From: Rhodocyclales bacterium
Lineage (GTDB): Bacteria > Pseudomonadota > Gammaproteobacteria > Burkholderiales > Rhodocyclaceae
Direction of reading: 5' to 3'
DNA length: 41,858 bases
NCBI GenBank assembly: GCA_016177805.1
Contig: JACOUN010000045.1
Location: 1-41,858, forward strand
Every line of letters begins with the position of its first letter. Position 1 is the first letter of the stretch. A program made the translations under genes and the position numbers. The notes beneath the pieces were generated by a model. That model saw nothing but the letters and a program-made list of their open reading frames with translations, did no database searches and had not been told where the DNA came from. Below, one piece after another: positions 16,601-24,523 of the stretch.

Positions 16601-17659
16601 ACCATCCTGCTCGACCCGCTGCCCAAGGTCGGGGTCGCGGCCGGCATCGCGCAGAACATCTGTCGCGCCGTTTCCGCTCCAATGATGATCGACGGGCAGG
16701 AGATCGTCGTGTCCGGCAGCGTCGGTATCTCGGTCTACCCCGAAGACGGCGTGGACGTGAGCCATCTGTTGCGCCACGCCGATAGCGCGATGTACCGCGC
16801 CAAGCAAAGCGGCGACGGGTTCTGCTACTACGAGGCGGGCATGGAGTCCGCGATCTCCGACCGCCTCAAGCTGGAGAACGCGCTGCGCCGCGCGCTCGAA
16901 CGCGACGAAATCACCGTCTTCTACCAACCGGTCATGGATGCCGCCACCGGAGAAGTCGCGGGGGTAGAAGCCTTGATGCGCTGGATGCACCCCGAGCGCG
17001 GTGTCGTCTCGCCGGTGGATTTCATTCCGGTGGCCGAAGATACCGGACTCATCGTGTTGCTCGGCGCGCACGTGCTGCGCTGCGCGTGCGCCCAGGTACA
17101 AGCCTGGCGCGAGGCCGGACTCAAGGTGTTGCACGTGGCGGTCAACCTGTCGGCGCGGCAACTCGAACAGCCCGATCTGCTCGAAATCGTCGAAGATGCG
17201 CTCGCCGGCAGCGGCCTGCCCGCCTGCTCCCTGATCCTGGAAGTCACCGAGAGCGTGCTGATGCAGCGCGCGCGCGAACCCGGAACGCTCAAGCAATTGC
17301 GCGAACTGGGGGTGCATATCGCGATCGACGACTTCGGCACCGGCTACTCATCGCTCGCCTACCTCAAGCACCTGCCCGCCGACATCCTGAAGATCGACCG
17401 CTCCTTCATCCAGGACATGGCTGACGGTGCCGATGCCGAGGCCATCGTCGCCGGCATCATCGCCCTGTCCCACAGCCTGCGCATGCGCGTGGTGGCCGAA
17501 GGGGTCGAGACCGAAGCACAACATGAACTGCTGCGCCGGCTGGGGTGCGACCTGCTGCAAGGCTACCTGTTCTCGAAACCGGAAGCCGCCGAAGTCATGG
17601 AAACCCGGCTGTTTTCACCCCGGCGCTCCCGGCACTCGTTGCTGGGGCGCAGCTCGTAG
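13610..17659 (+). CDS. Hybrid sensor kinase with REC-Hpt-REC-GGDEF-EAL
   Basis: A 1349-residue inner-membrane signalling protein carrying a whole phosphorelay plus cyclic-di-GMP domains. From the ATG start: TM1 about 20-43, a periplasmic sensor of about 140 residues, TM2 about 188-209, HAMP 210-263, HisKA with SHEIRTPLNG (His about 287), HATPase with N box NLIGNAVKF, DTGIGV and GGSGLGLSI. REC1 has LMDCSMPEMDG (Asp about 571), Hpt has GHAIKGAAGNLG (His about 713) and REC2 has LMDALMPEMDG (Asp about 834). GGDEF is intact (LGGDEF, about 992-997). EAL is intact: VEALMRW, DDFGTGYSSL, DILKIDRSF and VAEGVET. There is no separate output gene, so phosphate probably ends on REC2 and controls synthesis or hydrolysis of c-di-GMP. 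A GTG start at 13598 is possible. The preceding gene stops 16 bp upstream; the periplasmic binding protein may present the signal. Confidence 0.92.
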   Translation: MHLLSNLSHRFRTTSFRRQLAIVSAVGVFCVSMLAALAASWLGSRQLHDGKLQEGAGIARNLAIQSRLALLAGSVENVAEAVEAVSTFPDVLRVEIRHADGRLLLELGADSVGEELPGSLSQKPMNTTQDARLELESDAGWRFVAPVWARVGPDTPFETVERRDELLGYVRIDYSKATLDRLVAEVFGINFAVGLGFAAIFLLVLRVLTRRFTRPLSDLSRTMARAQQGEHGLRADLSGPIDLAEMARAFNSMMEALEQRERELRATRDSALRFGRMKADFAATVSHEIRTPLNGVIGTLDMLKAGNLGNEQRELLDLAWESSQYLFDLINNILDFSRLEAGRLDVESIDFDVQLLVDSVLAMFQASAGGKCLELTATIAPDVPPVLAGDPARVRQLLINLIGNAVKFTERGRVSLAITRVEEGRILRFCVSDTGIGVAAEHLGTIFDSFSQADTSTTRRFGGSGLGLSICRQIVSLMGGKIGVDSVEGQGSQFWFTLPCVAGVATQAVQPAPLSEHAGAHRILIAEDNRTNQRVAAGMLKMLGHISDIAENGLEAVEAWRNGKWDLILMDCSMPEMDGFDATARIRALESSGGHRIPIVAMTANTQPADIERCMAAGMDEHLPKPLTLDALSDVIDKWLGIGPGLATGASADPCALFVESLDAEVFNRIRDVLGDDIGDAIRPFLEDIPRHLIELDAAAAESNVELLRQIGHAIKGAAGNLGANGVAGAARELESQAEIGALERVGELIERIRTEFDLVKPALTSALLQPRHGSVPQVGEEAPMVLVVDDDRSTRSALRHTLQRSNFRTAEARNGREALRWLESGSADAILMDALMPEMDGFEACALLKQHPLWKDIPVLMITALEDRRSIDRAFDVGASDFIPKPIHLSVVRQRVRRVIDATRAERHVRHLAYHDTLTGLPNRLMFVDHLSGAIERAAENGTMLAVMILDLDRFKIINDTLGHEAGDRLLAMMAKRIRDCVRGDDCAARLGGDEFTILLDPLPKVGVAAGIAQNICRAVSAPMMIDGQEIVVSGSVGISVYPEDGVDVSHLLRHADSAMYRAKQSGDGFCYYEAGMESAISDRLKLENALRRALERDEITVFYQPVMDAATGEVAGVEALMRWMHPERGVVSPVDFIPVAEDTGLIVLLGAHVLRCACAQVQAWREAGLKVLHVAVNLSARQLEQPDLLEIVEDALAGSGLPACSLILEVTESVLMQRAREPGTLKQLRELGVHIAIDDFGTGYSSLAYLKHLPADILKIDRSFIQDMADGADAEAIVAGIIALSHSLRMRVVAEGVETEAQHELLRRLGCDLLQGYLFSKPEAAEVMETRLFSPRRSRHSLLGRSS

Positions 17660-17662
17660 CTC

Positions 17663-18943
17663 TTACTGCTGTTGCGCGTCCAGCCACCGCAGCGCGCCCA
17701 GCCCGGCCGCGCGGCCGGTGGCGAAGCAGCCGGTGAGCAGGAAGCCCCCGGTCGGCGCTTCCCAGTCGAGCATTTCGCCGCAGCAGAACACGCCGGGCAG
17801 GGCGCGCAGCATCAGGTGGGCATCGAGATCGACAAAGCGCACGCCACCGGCGCTGCTGATCGCTTCGTCGATGGGGCGGGGCGCGACCAGGCGTAGCGGC
17901 AGGTTCTTGATGGTGGTGGCGAGCCGGGTTGGGTCGGCCAGGTCGTCGGCACTCGCGCATTCGCGCAGCAACCCCGCCTTGACGCCGCCGATGGCGGCCT
18001 TGCTTTGCAGGTGGCTGGCCATGGAACGGGTGCCGCGCGGGCGTGCGAGGTCCGCGCGCAGCCGCTCCAGGCTGCGGCCGGGGGCCAGATCCAGGTACAG
18101 CGTAAGCGTACCCAGCGCCGCGAGGGTGTCGCGCAGCGGCGCCGACAACGCGTAGATCAGGCTGCCTTCCAGGCCGGTCGCGGTCACCATGCATTCGCCG
18201 GCGCGGGTGTGGGTATGGCGGGTGTGATCGTCGAAACGCAGGGTCACCGACTTGAGCGGCTGGCCGGAAAAGCGCTTGCGGAAGTGCCCGCTCCAGCCGC
18301 TGCCGTCGCGCCCGGCCACGTCGAAGCCGCAATTGGCGGGCTGCAGGTCGGCCACCCGTACCCCCCGGTCACGTAGCCACGGCACCCAGGCACCGTCCGA
18401 CCCCAGCCTGGCCCAGCTTGCACCGCCGAGGGCGAGAATCACCGCATCGGCGTCAACGCTGATTTCGCCGGCGGCGGTGGCGAAGCGCAGATACGCCGGT
18501 GAGGCGGGTTCATCGGCCGGCCAGCCGAGCCAGCGATGCCGTACGTGCAGCCGCACCCCGGCGCTGCGCAAGCGGTGCAGCCAGGCACGCAGCAGCGGCG
18601 CCGCTTTCATGCTGGTCGGGAATACGCGCCCGGAGCTGCCGACAAAGGTTGCCACGCCCAGTCGATGCGCCCAGTCGCGCAGTTCCCCGGCGCCGAACGC
18701 TTGCAGGTGGGGTGCCATCGCTTCCTGGCGTGCGCCGTAACTGGCAAGAAACTGCGCGGGTTCCGCAGTGTGGGTCAGGTTGAGCCCGCCGATGCCGGCC
18801 AGCAGCAGTTTGCGTCCGGGCGAGGGCATGGCATCGAATACGTCGACTCGGTGGCCCTCGGCGGCAAGCACTTCGGCGGCCATCAGGCCCGCCGGCCCGC
18901 CGCCGATGATCGCGACGCGGCGTGGTCTGAACGTTGCGCTCAT
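17663..18943 (-). CDS. HI0933/YhiN-family FAD-dependent oxidoreductase
   Basis: A 426-residue flavoprotein. The N-terminal dinucleotide-binding motif is VAIIGGGPAGLMAAEVLA (about residues 10-27), followed by the family-typical GRKLLLAGIGGLNLTH. SSGRVFPTSMKAAPLLRAW, DAVILALGGASW and the C-terminal GVFCCGEMLDWEAPTGGFLLTGC are hallmarks of the YhiN/HI0933 group (the TIGR03862-like branch). The enzymatic role of this family is not established. The start ATG at 18943 lies in a 4-bp overlap with the stop of the glycosylase gene, so the two are cotranscribed. An in-frame upstream ATG (19054) would run far into that gene and is rejected. The stop is 3 bp from the stop of the convergent hybrid sensor gene; no terminator hairpin is seen between them. 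Confidence 0.88.
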   Translation of the reverse strand: MSATFRPRRVAIIGGGPAGLMAAEVLAAEGHRVDVFDAMPSPGRKLLLAGIGGLNLTHTAEPAQFLASYGARQEAMAPHLQAFGAGELRDWAHRLGVATFVGSSGRVFPTSMKAAPLLRAWLHRLRSAGVRLHVRHRWLGWPADEPASPAYLRFATAAGEISVDADAVILALGGASWARLGSDGAWVPWLRDRGVRVADLQPANCGFDVAGRDGSGWSGHFRKRFSGQPLKSVTLRFDDHTRHTHTRAGECMVTATGLEGSLIYALSAPLRDTLAALGTLTLYLDLAPGRSLERLRADLARPRGTRSMASHLQSKAAIGGVKAGLLRECASADDLADPTRLATTIKNLPLRLVAPRPIDEAISSAGGVRFVDLDAHLMLRALPGVFCCGEMLDWEAPTGGFLLTGCFATGRAAGLGALRWLDAQQQ

Positions 18944-19440
18944 GCCGCGATCCTCTGCCATGCGGCGAGCTTGGTCGCGTAGTCGACCGAGGCGTTGGCC
19001 GGACTGGTGGAGGGCAGCCGGGTGCACGCTGGCGCGCTGTCGCCGTCGAGGCAAGGTCCGACATGGCGGCGGAACAGTTGCTCGGCCTTGGCTCCGTTGA
19101 AGAAAATGCGCTGGATTTCGCGGTGTGTGGCGAGAAAGCCGGGCAGGTCATTGATTTCCAGCGTGTCCTTGACGATGCCGCTATCCAGACTGCCGACGCG
19201 CCGGCACGCACCGAGCACGTCCCACAGCGCGTAGCCCCGCGCGGTCAGGGCGCGGGTGCGTTGCGCGTAGGGAAGATCGGGGGCAATGTCCAGGATGACA
19301 CCCACCAGCGGCCAGAACAGGTTGCGCGGATGGGCGTAGTAGCGCGCCGCCGCAAGTGAGGCCGCACCCGGCATGCTGCCGAGTATCAGCGTGTGGGCGC
19401 CGTCAGAGGCAAGAGGGGGGAAGCCTGCAAGTCGGGACAC
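18940..19440 (-). CDS. DNA-deoxyinosine glycosylase, uracil-DNA glycosylase superfamily
   Basis: A 166-residue protein of the UDG fold. Motif 1 is ILGSMPGAASL (about residues 19-29), followed by YYAHPRNLFWPLVG, in which the Asn after HPR is the characteristic catalytic-site residue of the hypoxanthine-DNA glycosylase (family 6) group. The C-terminal motif RLPSTSPANAS (about 140-150) matches the LPSTSPA element of that group. The enzyme removes deaminated adenine (hypoxanthine) from DNA to start base excision repair. It is the first gene of a minus-strand pair and its promoter should lie in the 148-bp divergent spacer to 19589. No clear -35/-10 was identified there. Confidence 0.88.
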   Translation of the reverse strand: MSRLAGFPPLASDGAHTLILGSMPGAASLAAARYYAHPRNLFWPLVGVILDIAPDLPYAQRTRALTARGYALWDVLGACRRVGSLDSGIVKDTLEINDLPGFLATHREIQRIFFNGAKAEQLFRRHVGPCLDGDSAPACTRLPSTSPANASVDYATKLAAWQRIAA

Positions 19441-19559
19441 CGGTCGGGTTTCCTGGTGCGAATCGGATCGGTCATTTTAAGCCACGCGTCAAGGGTGGGG
19501 GCTGGGGAGGGGTTGAATGTGGCGTGGAATCATTCGTCTACGCCGTGAGTCCAATGTGC

Positions 19560-19578
19560 GTACCTCCCATTGAGGTAC
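19560..19578 (+). promoter_or_regulatory. 7-bp inverted repeat next to the ribosome binding site
   Basis: GTACCTC-CCATT-GAGGTAC is a perfect 7-bp inverted repeat ending 2 bp before the GGAGG of the YIP1-family gene. It could be an operator or a 5' UTR hairpin limiting translation. No protein can be assigned to it. Confidence 0.4.
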
Positions 19579-19588
19579 CAGGAGGTCG

Positions 19589-20188
19589 ATGATGAATACG
19601 CACAATCTTCCCAAGATGATGTTTTCGTATACCGATGGCTGGCAGGATCTGATCAAGGCGCATCCGGCGGTGAAGCGGATGTTCACGATGTATGTGATGC
19701 CGATGTCGCTGATTCCGCCGGTGATGTTCATGTATGCCTCCATCGTGACGCCGGGGGCGGTGTTTCCGGCGGTGATGCCGATGTTCTCGGTCATGGAGGC
19801 ATTCGCGGTGGCGGTCGGGTTCTACGTCGTCGAGCTTGCCATGGTCGCGCTGATGGCGTCGATCATCCAGCAGATGGGCGAAGTGGTGGGCGTGACACCG
19901 GCGCATGAGGAAGCCTTCATGCTCGCGGCGGTGGCTCCGACGCCGTTGTGGCTGGCCTCGCTGGCGCTGTTCATTCCGTCGCTGTGGGTGAACGGGCTGG
20001 CCCTGGCAGTGGCGTGGGTAGCCTCGGCCGCGCTGATCTTCCACGGCGTCACGCCGCTGTTCAAGCTGCAGGATCCGGGCAAGGCGCGCTTGATGGGGTG
20101 GTTCGTGCTGATGACCGGCATCATGGCCTGGATCGGGCTGATGGTGGTGATGACCCTGATACTCAGCATGGTCGTGGGTCTGCGTTGA
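19589..20188 (+). CDS. YIP1-family multi-pass membrane protein
   Basis: A 199-residue, very hydrophobic protein with five predicted membrane helices (about 36-60, 70-95, 112-135, 137-158, 168-195). The start, MMFSYTDGWQDLIKAHPAV, and the helix spacing resemble the bacterial YIP1 family, whose members lie in the inner membrane and have no settled function. Met content is unusually high. The ATG at 19589 is preceded by a strong GGAGG at 19581-19585; ATG 19592 is equivalent. It stands alone between a divergent glycosylase gene and a REP-like hairpin. Confidence 0.75.
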   Translation: MMNTHNLPKMMFSYTDGWQDLIKAHPAVKRMFTMYVMPMSLIPPVMFMYASIVTPGAVFPAVMPMFSVMEAFAVAVGFYVVELAMVALMASIIQQMGEVVGVTPAHEEAFMLAAVAPTPLWLASLALFIPSLWVNGLALAVAWVASAALIFHGVTPLFKLQDPGKARLMGWFVLMTGIMAWIGLMVVMTLILSMVVGLR

Positions 20189-20255
20189 GCTGTCGTCGGC
20201 CGGGTGCTGACCGGGCAATCGCACATCATAGCGGGCACGTTTGCTGGGCGCCGTG

Positions 20256-20314
20256 CCCGTAGGAGCGGCTTTAGCCGCGAAAGCTGTGTGTTTCGCGGCT
20301 AAAGCCGCTACGGG
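20256..20314. repeat. REP-like hairpin (GTAGGAGCGGCTTTAGCCGCGA type)
   Basis: The left arm begins CCCGTAGGAGCGGCTTTAGC and the right arm ends GCTAAAGCCGCTACGGG. Both continue inward with CGCGAAA/TTTCGCG around a short AGCTGTGTG-like loop, so the pairing is almost complete over about 24 bp per arm. It is the better-preserved relative of the element at 2078-2133. Placed 68 bp after a gene end, it may stabilise or terminate the upstream transcript. The rest of 20189-20425 shows only a TGG-CATAAT extended -10 candidate at 20381-20386 for hrpA. Confidence 0.8.
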
Positions 20315-20425
20315 TTTGATGGGGCGTGCGATTGCTCGTGCTGGTGCCGACCGGGGGCGGGGGCACGGGGGGCGTTCTGGCATAATCGGGCCTCTCTTCC
20401 CCGTTGCCCCAGGCAGTTCCCGGCT

Positions 20426-23400
20426 TTGACTACCCGCACCCCTTCCGAATTTGCCACGCGCGAGCGTGCCCTTTCCTTTTCCGACTGCCTGAGCGCCGAT
20501 CGCGCCCGCTTGCGTGGTTTGCGGCGCAAGCTGGACAAGGTGCGGGCCGACGACGACGCTGCGGCGCGGGAGCGGTTGCAGCGCGACTTCGATGCCTTGC
20601 TCGCGCGCTCGCGTGCCGCGCTGGCCACGCGTCGCGCGGCGCTGCCCACCCCGACCTACCCCGAAGAATTGCCGGTGTCGGCCCGGCGCGGCGAGATCGC
20701 CGAGGCGGTCGCCGCGCATCAGGTGGTGATCGTGTGCGGTGAGACCGGCTCGGGCAAGACCACCCAGTTGCCCAAGATCTGCCTCGAACTGGGGCGCGGC
20801 GCGGCCGGACTGATCGGTCACACCCAGCCGCGCCGGCTGGCCGCGCGCGCCACCGCCAGCCGCATCGCGCAGGAGCTGAAGTCCGAGCTGGGGCAGGCGG
20901 TGGGCTACAAGATCCGCTTCACTGACCGCATCGGCGCGGCGACCCACATCAAGCTGATGACCGACGGCATCCTGCTGGCGGAAACCCAGACCGACCCGAC
21001 CCTGGCGGCCTACGACACGCTGATCATCGACGAGGCGCACGAGCGCAGCCTCAACATCGACTTCCTGCTCGGTTACATCAAGACGCTGTTGCCACGTCGC
21101 CCCGATCTGAAAGTGATCATCACCTCGGCCACGCTGGATGCGGAGCGCTTCGCCCAGCATTTTGCGAGTGCCGCCGGGCCGGCGCCGGTGATCGAGGTGT
21201 CGGGGCGCTTGTACCCGATCGAAATGCGCTATCGCCCGGTCGCCGACGACGAGGCCGAACCGGTGCGACGTGACCCCGCCGCCGCGCGCAAGGGCAAGGA
21301 CAAAAGCAGCAACCGCGATCTGTACGACGCCATCGTCGATGCCGTCGACGAAGCGCAGCGCGCCGGACCGGGCGACGTGCTGGTGTTTTTGCCCGGCGAG
21401 CGCGAGATCCGCGAGTCGGCCGAAGCCTTGCGCAAGGCGCACCACGCGGCGGCGACCGAGATCGTGCCGCTGTTCGCGCGCCAGTCGGCGCAGGACCAGG
21501 CGCGCGTGTTCGCGCCGAGCCAGGGGCGGCGGGTGGTACTGGCGACCAACGTGGCCGAGACTTCGCTCACCGTGCCAGGCATACGCTACGTGGTGGATAC
21601 CGGGCTGGCGCGGATCAAGCGCTATTCGCACCGCAACAAGGTCGAACAACTGCAGATCGAAAAGATCGCGCAGTCGGCCGCCAAACAGCGCGCCGGGCGT
21701 TGCGGGCGGGTCATGGACGGAGTGTGCTTCCGTCTCTATGACGAGGCCGACCACGACAAACGTGATGTGCACACCGAACCGGAGATCCTGCGCTCGTCAC
21801 TGGCCGGGGTCATCCTGCGGATGAAGTCGCTGCGCCTCGGGGCGGTCGAGGACTTCCCGTTCGTCGACGCGCCGCTGCCGCGCATGATCGGCGACGGCTA
21901 CCAGTTGCTGGTGGAACTCGGGGCGCTGCCCGAGGCGGTGCGCGACGACGACGTGCGCGAACTGACCGCGATCGGACGCGAACTGGCGGCCTTGCCGCTG
22001 GACCCCAAGATCGGACGCATGATCATCGCCGCGCGCGAACGCGCTTGCCTGGCCGAAGTGCTGGTGATCGCGGCCGCGCTGTCGGTGCAGGACCCGCGCG
22101 AGCGCGCCCCCGACAGCCCCGGCGCGGCCGATCAGGCGCATGCGCTGTTTCGCGGTGGCGAGCAGGATCAGCAGTCCGAGTTCCTGTGGTACCGCAACCT
22201 GTGGAAGGCGTGGTCTGAGGTGCTGCGCCACGAGTCGGGCGCCAGGCAGAAGGCGTGGGCGAAACGTCACCATCTGTCGTACTTGCGCCTGCGGGAGTGG
22301 CGCGACGTGCACGGGCAATTGCTGGCGCTGTGCACCGAGCATGGCTGGAAGGAAAACCAGCAGCCGGCCGGCTTCGAGGCGATCCACAAGGCGCTGCTCG
22401 CCGGGCTGCTGGGGCATGTCGGGAACAAGATCGAGGACGCCAGCGGTCCGCAGGCCGGCAGTTATCTGGGCGCGCGCGGCATCCGCTTCTGGCCGCATCC
22501 GGGATCGGCGCTGGCGCGCAAGGCGGGCAAGTGGATCATGTGCGCGGAACTGGTCGAGACGTCGCGGCTGTTCGGGCGCTGCATCGCGCGCATCGAACCT
22601 GAATGGGTCGAGGAGGTCGGCGCCCATCTGCTGCGGCGTCAGGTGTTCGAGCCGCACTGGTCCAAGGCCTCCGGTGCGGTGCGGGCGTGGGAACGCGGCA
22701 CCGTGCACGGGCTGGTGCTGTATGCGCGACGCGGGGTGGGGTACCGCGACACCGACCCGGTGCTGTGCCGCGAACTGTTCATCCGTGAAGGGTTGGTGCA
22801 GGGCGAGATCGCCGAAGGCACGGCGCGCGGCATGGCCTTCCTGCAGCACAACCAGCGTCTTGTCGCCGAGATCGAACGTATCGAGCACAAGTCGCGGCGG
22901 CCGGACGTGCTGGTCGACGAGGGGCTGATCGAGGCCTTCTACGACGCCAGAATCCCGCCCGACGTGTTCGATGTCGTAACCTTCGAGCGCTGGCGCAAGG
23001 ACGCCGAAAAGGTCGAGCCCAAACTGCTGCACCTGGTGCGCGAGCAGTTGATGCGCCACGAGGCCGCCGGCATCACCACCGAGCGTTTTCCGGCGCATCT
23101 GGACGTCTTCGGGCAGAAGCTCGGGCTAACGTATCTGCACCAGCCCGGCGAGGCGGACGACGGTGTCACCCTGACGGTACCGCTCGCGATGCTGAACCAG
23201 GTTCCGGCCGCGCGCTGCGAGTGGCTGGTGCCTGGTCTGCTCGAAGAGAAGGTCGCTGCCCTCCTGAAGACCGTGCCGCAGAAACATCGCCACCGCTTGC
23301 AGCCCATCGCCGAAAGCGCGGCCGCTTTTGTCGCGGCGGCCGAGGTGGGCGAGTACGACCGCAATCAGCCCTTGTTGCGGGTGCTGCAGCGTTTCGTCGA

Positions 23401-24523
23401 GGAGCAGGTGTCGCTCAAGCTGCCGCTGGAGTCGTTTCGTCCGGAGAACCTCAAACCGCACAGTTTCATGAACTTCCGTGTTGTTGACGAGCACGGCCGG
23501 GTGCTCGGACAGTCCCGTAATCTAATTGAATTGCGCGCCCGGCATGGCAAGCAGGTCGAAGAGCACTTCAAGGCCGCGCGCATCGTGGTGGCCGATACGC
23601 CCGTTGCGGCAGGCAAAAAGCGGCCGCCAGGTGCCGATGCCCGCGCGCCACGGCAGAACGAAGCGGCGCCGGCAAGCGGCTACGCCGGGCTGACCGGGTG
23701 GACCTTCGGCGCCCTGCCCGAGCTGCTCGAACTGCGCGTGGGCGGGCGCGAAGTCATCGGCTTTCCGGCGCTGCATGACGATGGTGACAGCGTCTCGCTG
23801 CGCCCGTACGACACCCCCGAGCAGGCCGCGAGCGTGCACCGCAAGGGGCTGGCGCGTCTGTTCGCGCTGGCGCTCAAGGATCAGGTCAAGGCGGTCGAAC
23901 GCCTGCCCGGCATGCGCGAACTGGCGCTGGCCTTCATGCAGTTCGGTACCGAAGCGGAGCTTAAGGCGCAGTTGGTGGCCGCCACGCTGGAGCGCGTCTG
24001 CCTGCTCGATCCGCTGCCGCATGATGCCGACAGCTTTGCCGCACGCTGCGCGGACGCCAAACCGCGCGTGAGTCTGGTCGCGCAGGAGTTCATGCGCCTA
24101 GCCGCGCAATTGCTGGCCGAGCATGCGTCGCTACTCAAACGTCTCGTGGCGCTCAAGGCGTTCCCCGAGGTGGCGGTGGACATCCGCGCGCAAGTGGAGG
24201 CGCTGATGCCCAAGAACTTTCTGCTTGCTTACCCGTGGGAGCGCCTGGCCCATTTCAGCCGCTATCTGAAAGGGGTGGGAATACGGCTCGACAAACTGCG
24301 CAACAACCCCGCGCGCGATGCGCAACTGCTGTCCGAGTGGCGCAAGCTCGCCCAGCCGTGGGAGCGGGCGTTGCACGCGGCGCAGCGTTCGGGCGCCCCC
24401 GACCCGTTCCTGGAGGAATTCCGCTGGCTGCTGGAGGAACTGCGCGTGGGGCTGTTCGCGCAGGAGATCAAGACACCGATGCCGGTGAGCGTGAAACGGC
24501 TCCAGAAGATCTGGGATGCCTAG
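20426..24523 (+). CDS. hrpA: ATP-dependent RNA helicase HrpA
   Basis: A 1365-residue DEAH-box RNA helicase, close to the 1300 residues of E. coli HrpA, a protein linked to rescue of stalled ribosomes. Motif I is GETGSGKTTQ (about 105-114), motif II DEAH in IIDEAHERSLN (about 202-205), motif III SATLD, motif V TNVAETSLTVPGI and motif VI QRAGRCGR. HA2, OB and long C-terminal domains (DUF3418-like) follow. The start is a TTG at 20426 with a weak upstream site; no better in-frame start is seen, and the N-terminal segment fits the family's short basic leader. The stop codon TAG (24521-24523) is part of the terminal repeat of hairpin element A copy 2, so the C-terminus was probably set, or shortened, by that insertion. 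Confidence 0.95.
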   Translation: MTTRTPSEFATRERALSFSDCLSADRARLRGLRRKLDKVRADDDAAARERLQRDFDALLARSRAALATRRAALPTPTYPEELPVSARRGEIAEAVAAHQVVIVCGETGSGKTTQLPKICLELGRGAAGLIGHTQPRRLAARATASRIAQELKSELGQAVGYKIRFTDRIGAATHIKLMTDGILLAETQTDPTLAAYDTLIIDEAHERSLNIDFLLGYIKTLLPRRPDLKVIITSATLDAERFAQHFASAAGPAPVIEVSGRLYPIEMRYRPVADDEAEPVRRDPAAARKGKDKSSNRDLYDAIVDAVDEAQRAGPGDVLVFLPGEREIRESAEALRKAHHAAATEIVPLFARQSAQDQARVFAPSQGRRVVLATNVAETSLTVPGIRYVVDTGLARIKRYSHRNKVEQLQIEKIAQSAAKQRAGRCGRVMDGVCFRLYDEADHDKRDVHTEPEILRSSLAGVILRMKSLRLGAVEDFPFVDAPLPRMIGDGYQLLVELGALPEAVRDDDVRELTAIGRELAALPLDPKIGRMIIAARERACLAEVLVIAAALSVQDPRERAPDSPGAADQAHALFRGGEQDQQSEFLWYRNLWKAWSEVLRHESGARQKAWAKRHHLSYLRLREWRDVHGQLLALCTEHGWKENQQPAGFEAIHKALLAGLLGHVGNKIEDASGPQAGSYLGARGIRFWPHPGSALARKAGKWIMCAELVETSRLFGRCIARIEPEWVEEVGAHLLRRQVFEPHWSKASGAVRAWERGTVHGLVLYARRGVGYRDTDPVLCRELFIREGLVQGEIAEGTARGMAFLQHNQRLVAEIERIEHKSRRPDVLVDEGLIEAFYDARIPPDVFDVVTFERWRKDAEKVEPKLLHLVREQLMRHEAAGITTERFPAHLDVFGQKLGLTYLHQPGEADDGVTLTVPLAMLNQVPAARCEWLVPGLLEEKVAALLKTVPQKHRHRLQPIAESAAAFVAAAEVGEYDRNQPLLRVLQRFVEEQVSLKLPLESFRPENLKPHSFMNFRVVDEHGRVLGQSRNLIELRARHGKQVEEHFKAARIVVADTPVAAGKKRPPGADARAPRQNEAAPASGYAGLTGWTFGALPELLELRVGGREVIGFPALHDDGDSVSLRPYDTPEQAASVHRKGLARLFALALKDQVKAVERLPGMRELALAFMQFGTEAELKAQLVAATLERVCLLDPLPHDADSFAARCADAKPRVSLVAQEFMRLAAQLLAEHASLLKRLVALKAFPEVAVDIRAQVEALMPKNFLLAYPWERLAHFSRYLKGVGIRLDKLRNNPARDAQLLSEWRKLAQPWERALHAAQRSGAPDPFLEEFRWLLEELRVGLFAQEIKTPMPVSVKRLQKIWDA

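Noticed and set aside
19538..21772. 744-codon minus-strand frame across the YIP1-family gene and hrpA
   Set aside because: Antisense to two genes with recognisable families; the product is Arg/His/Gln-rich without domains.
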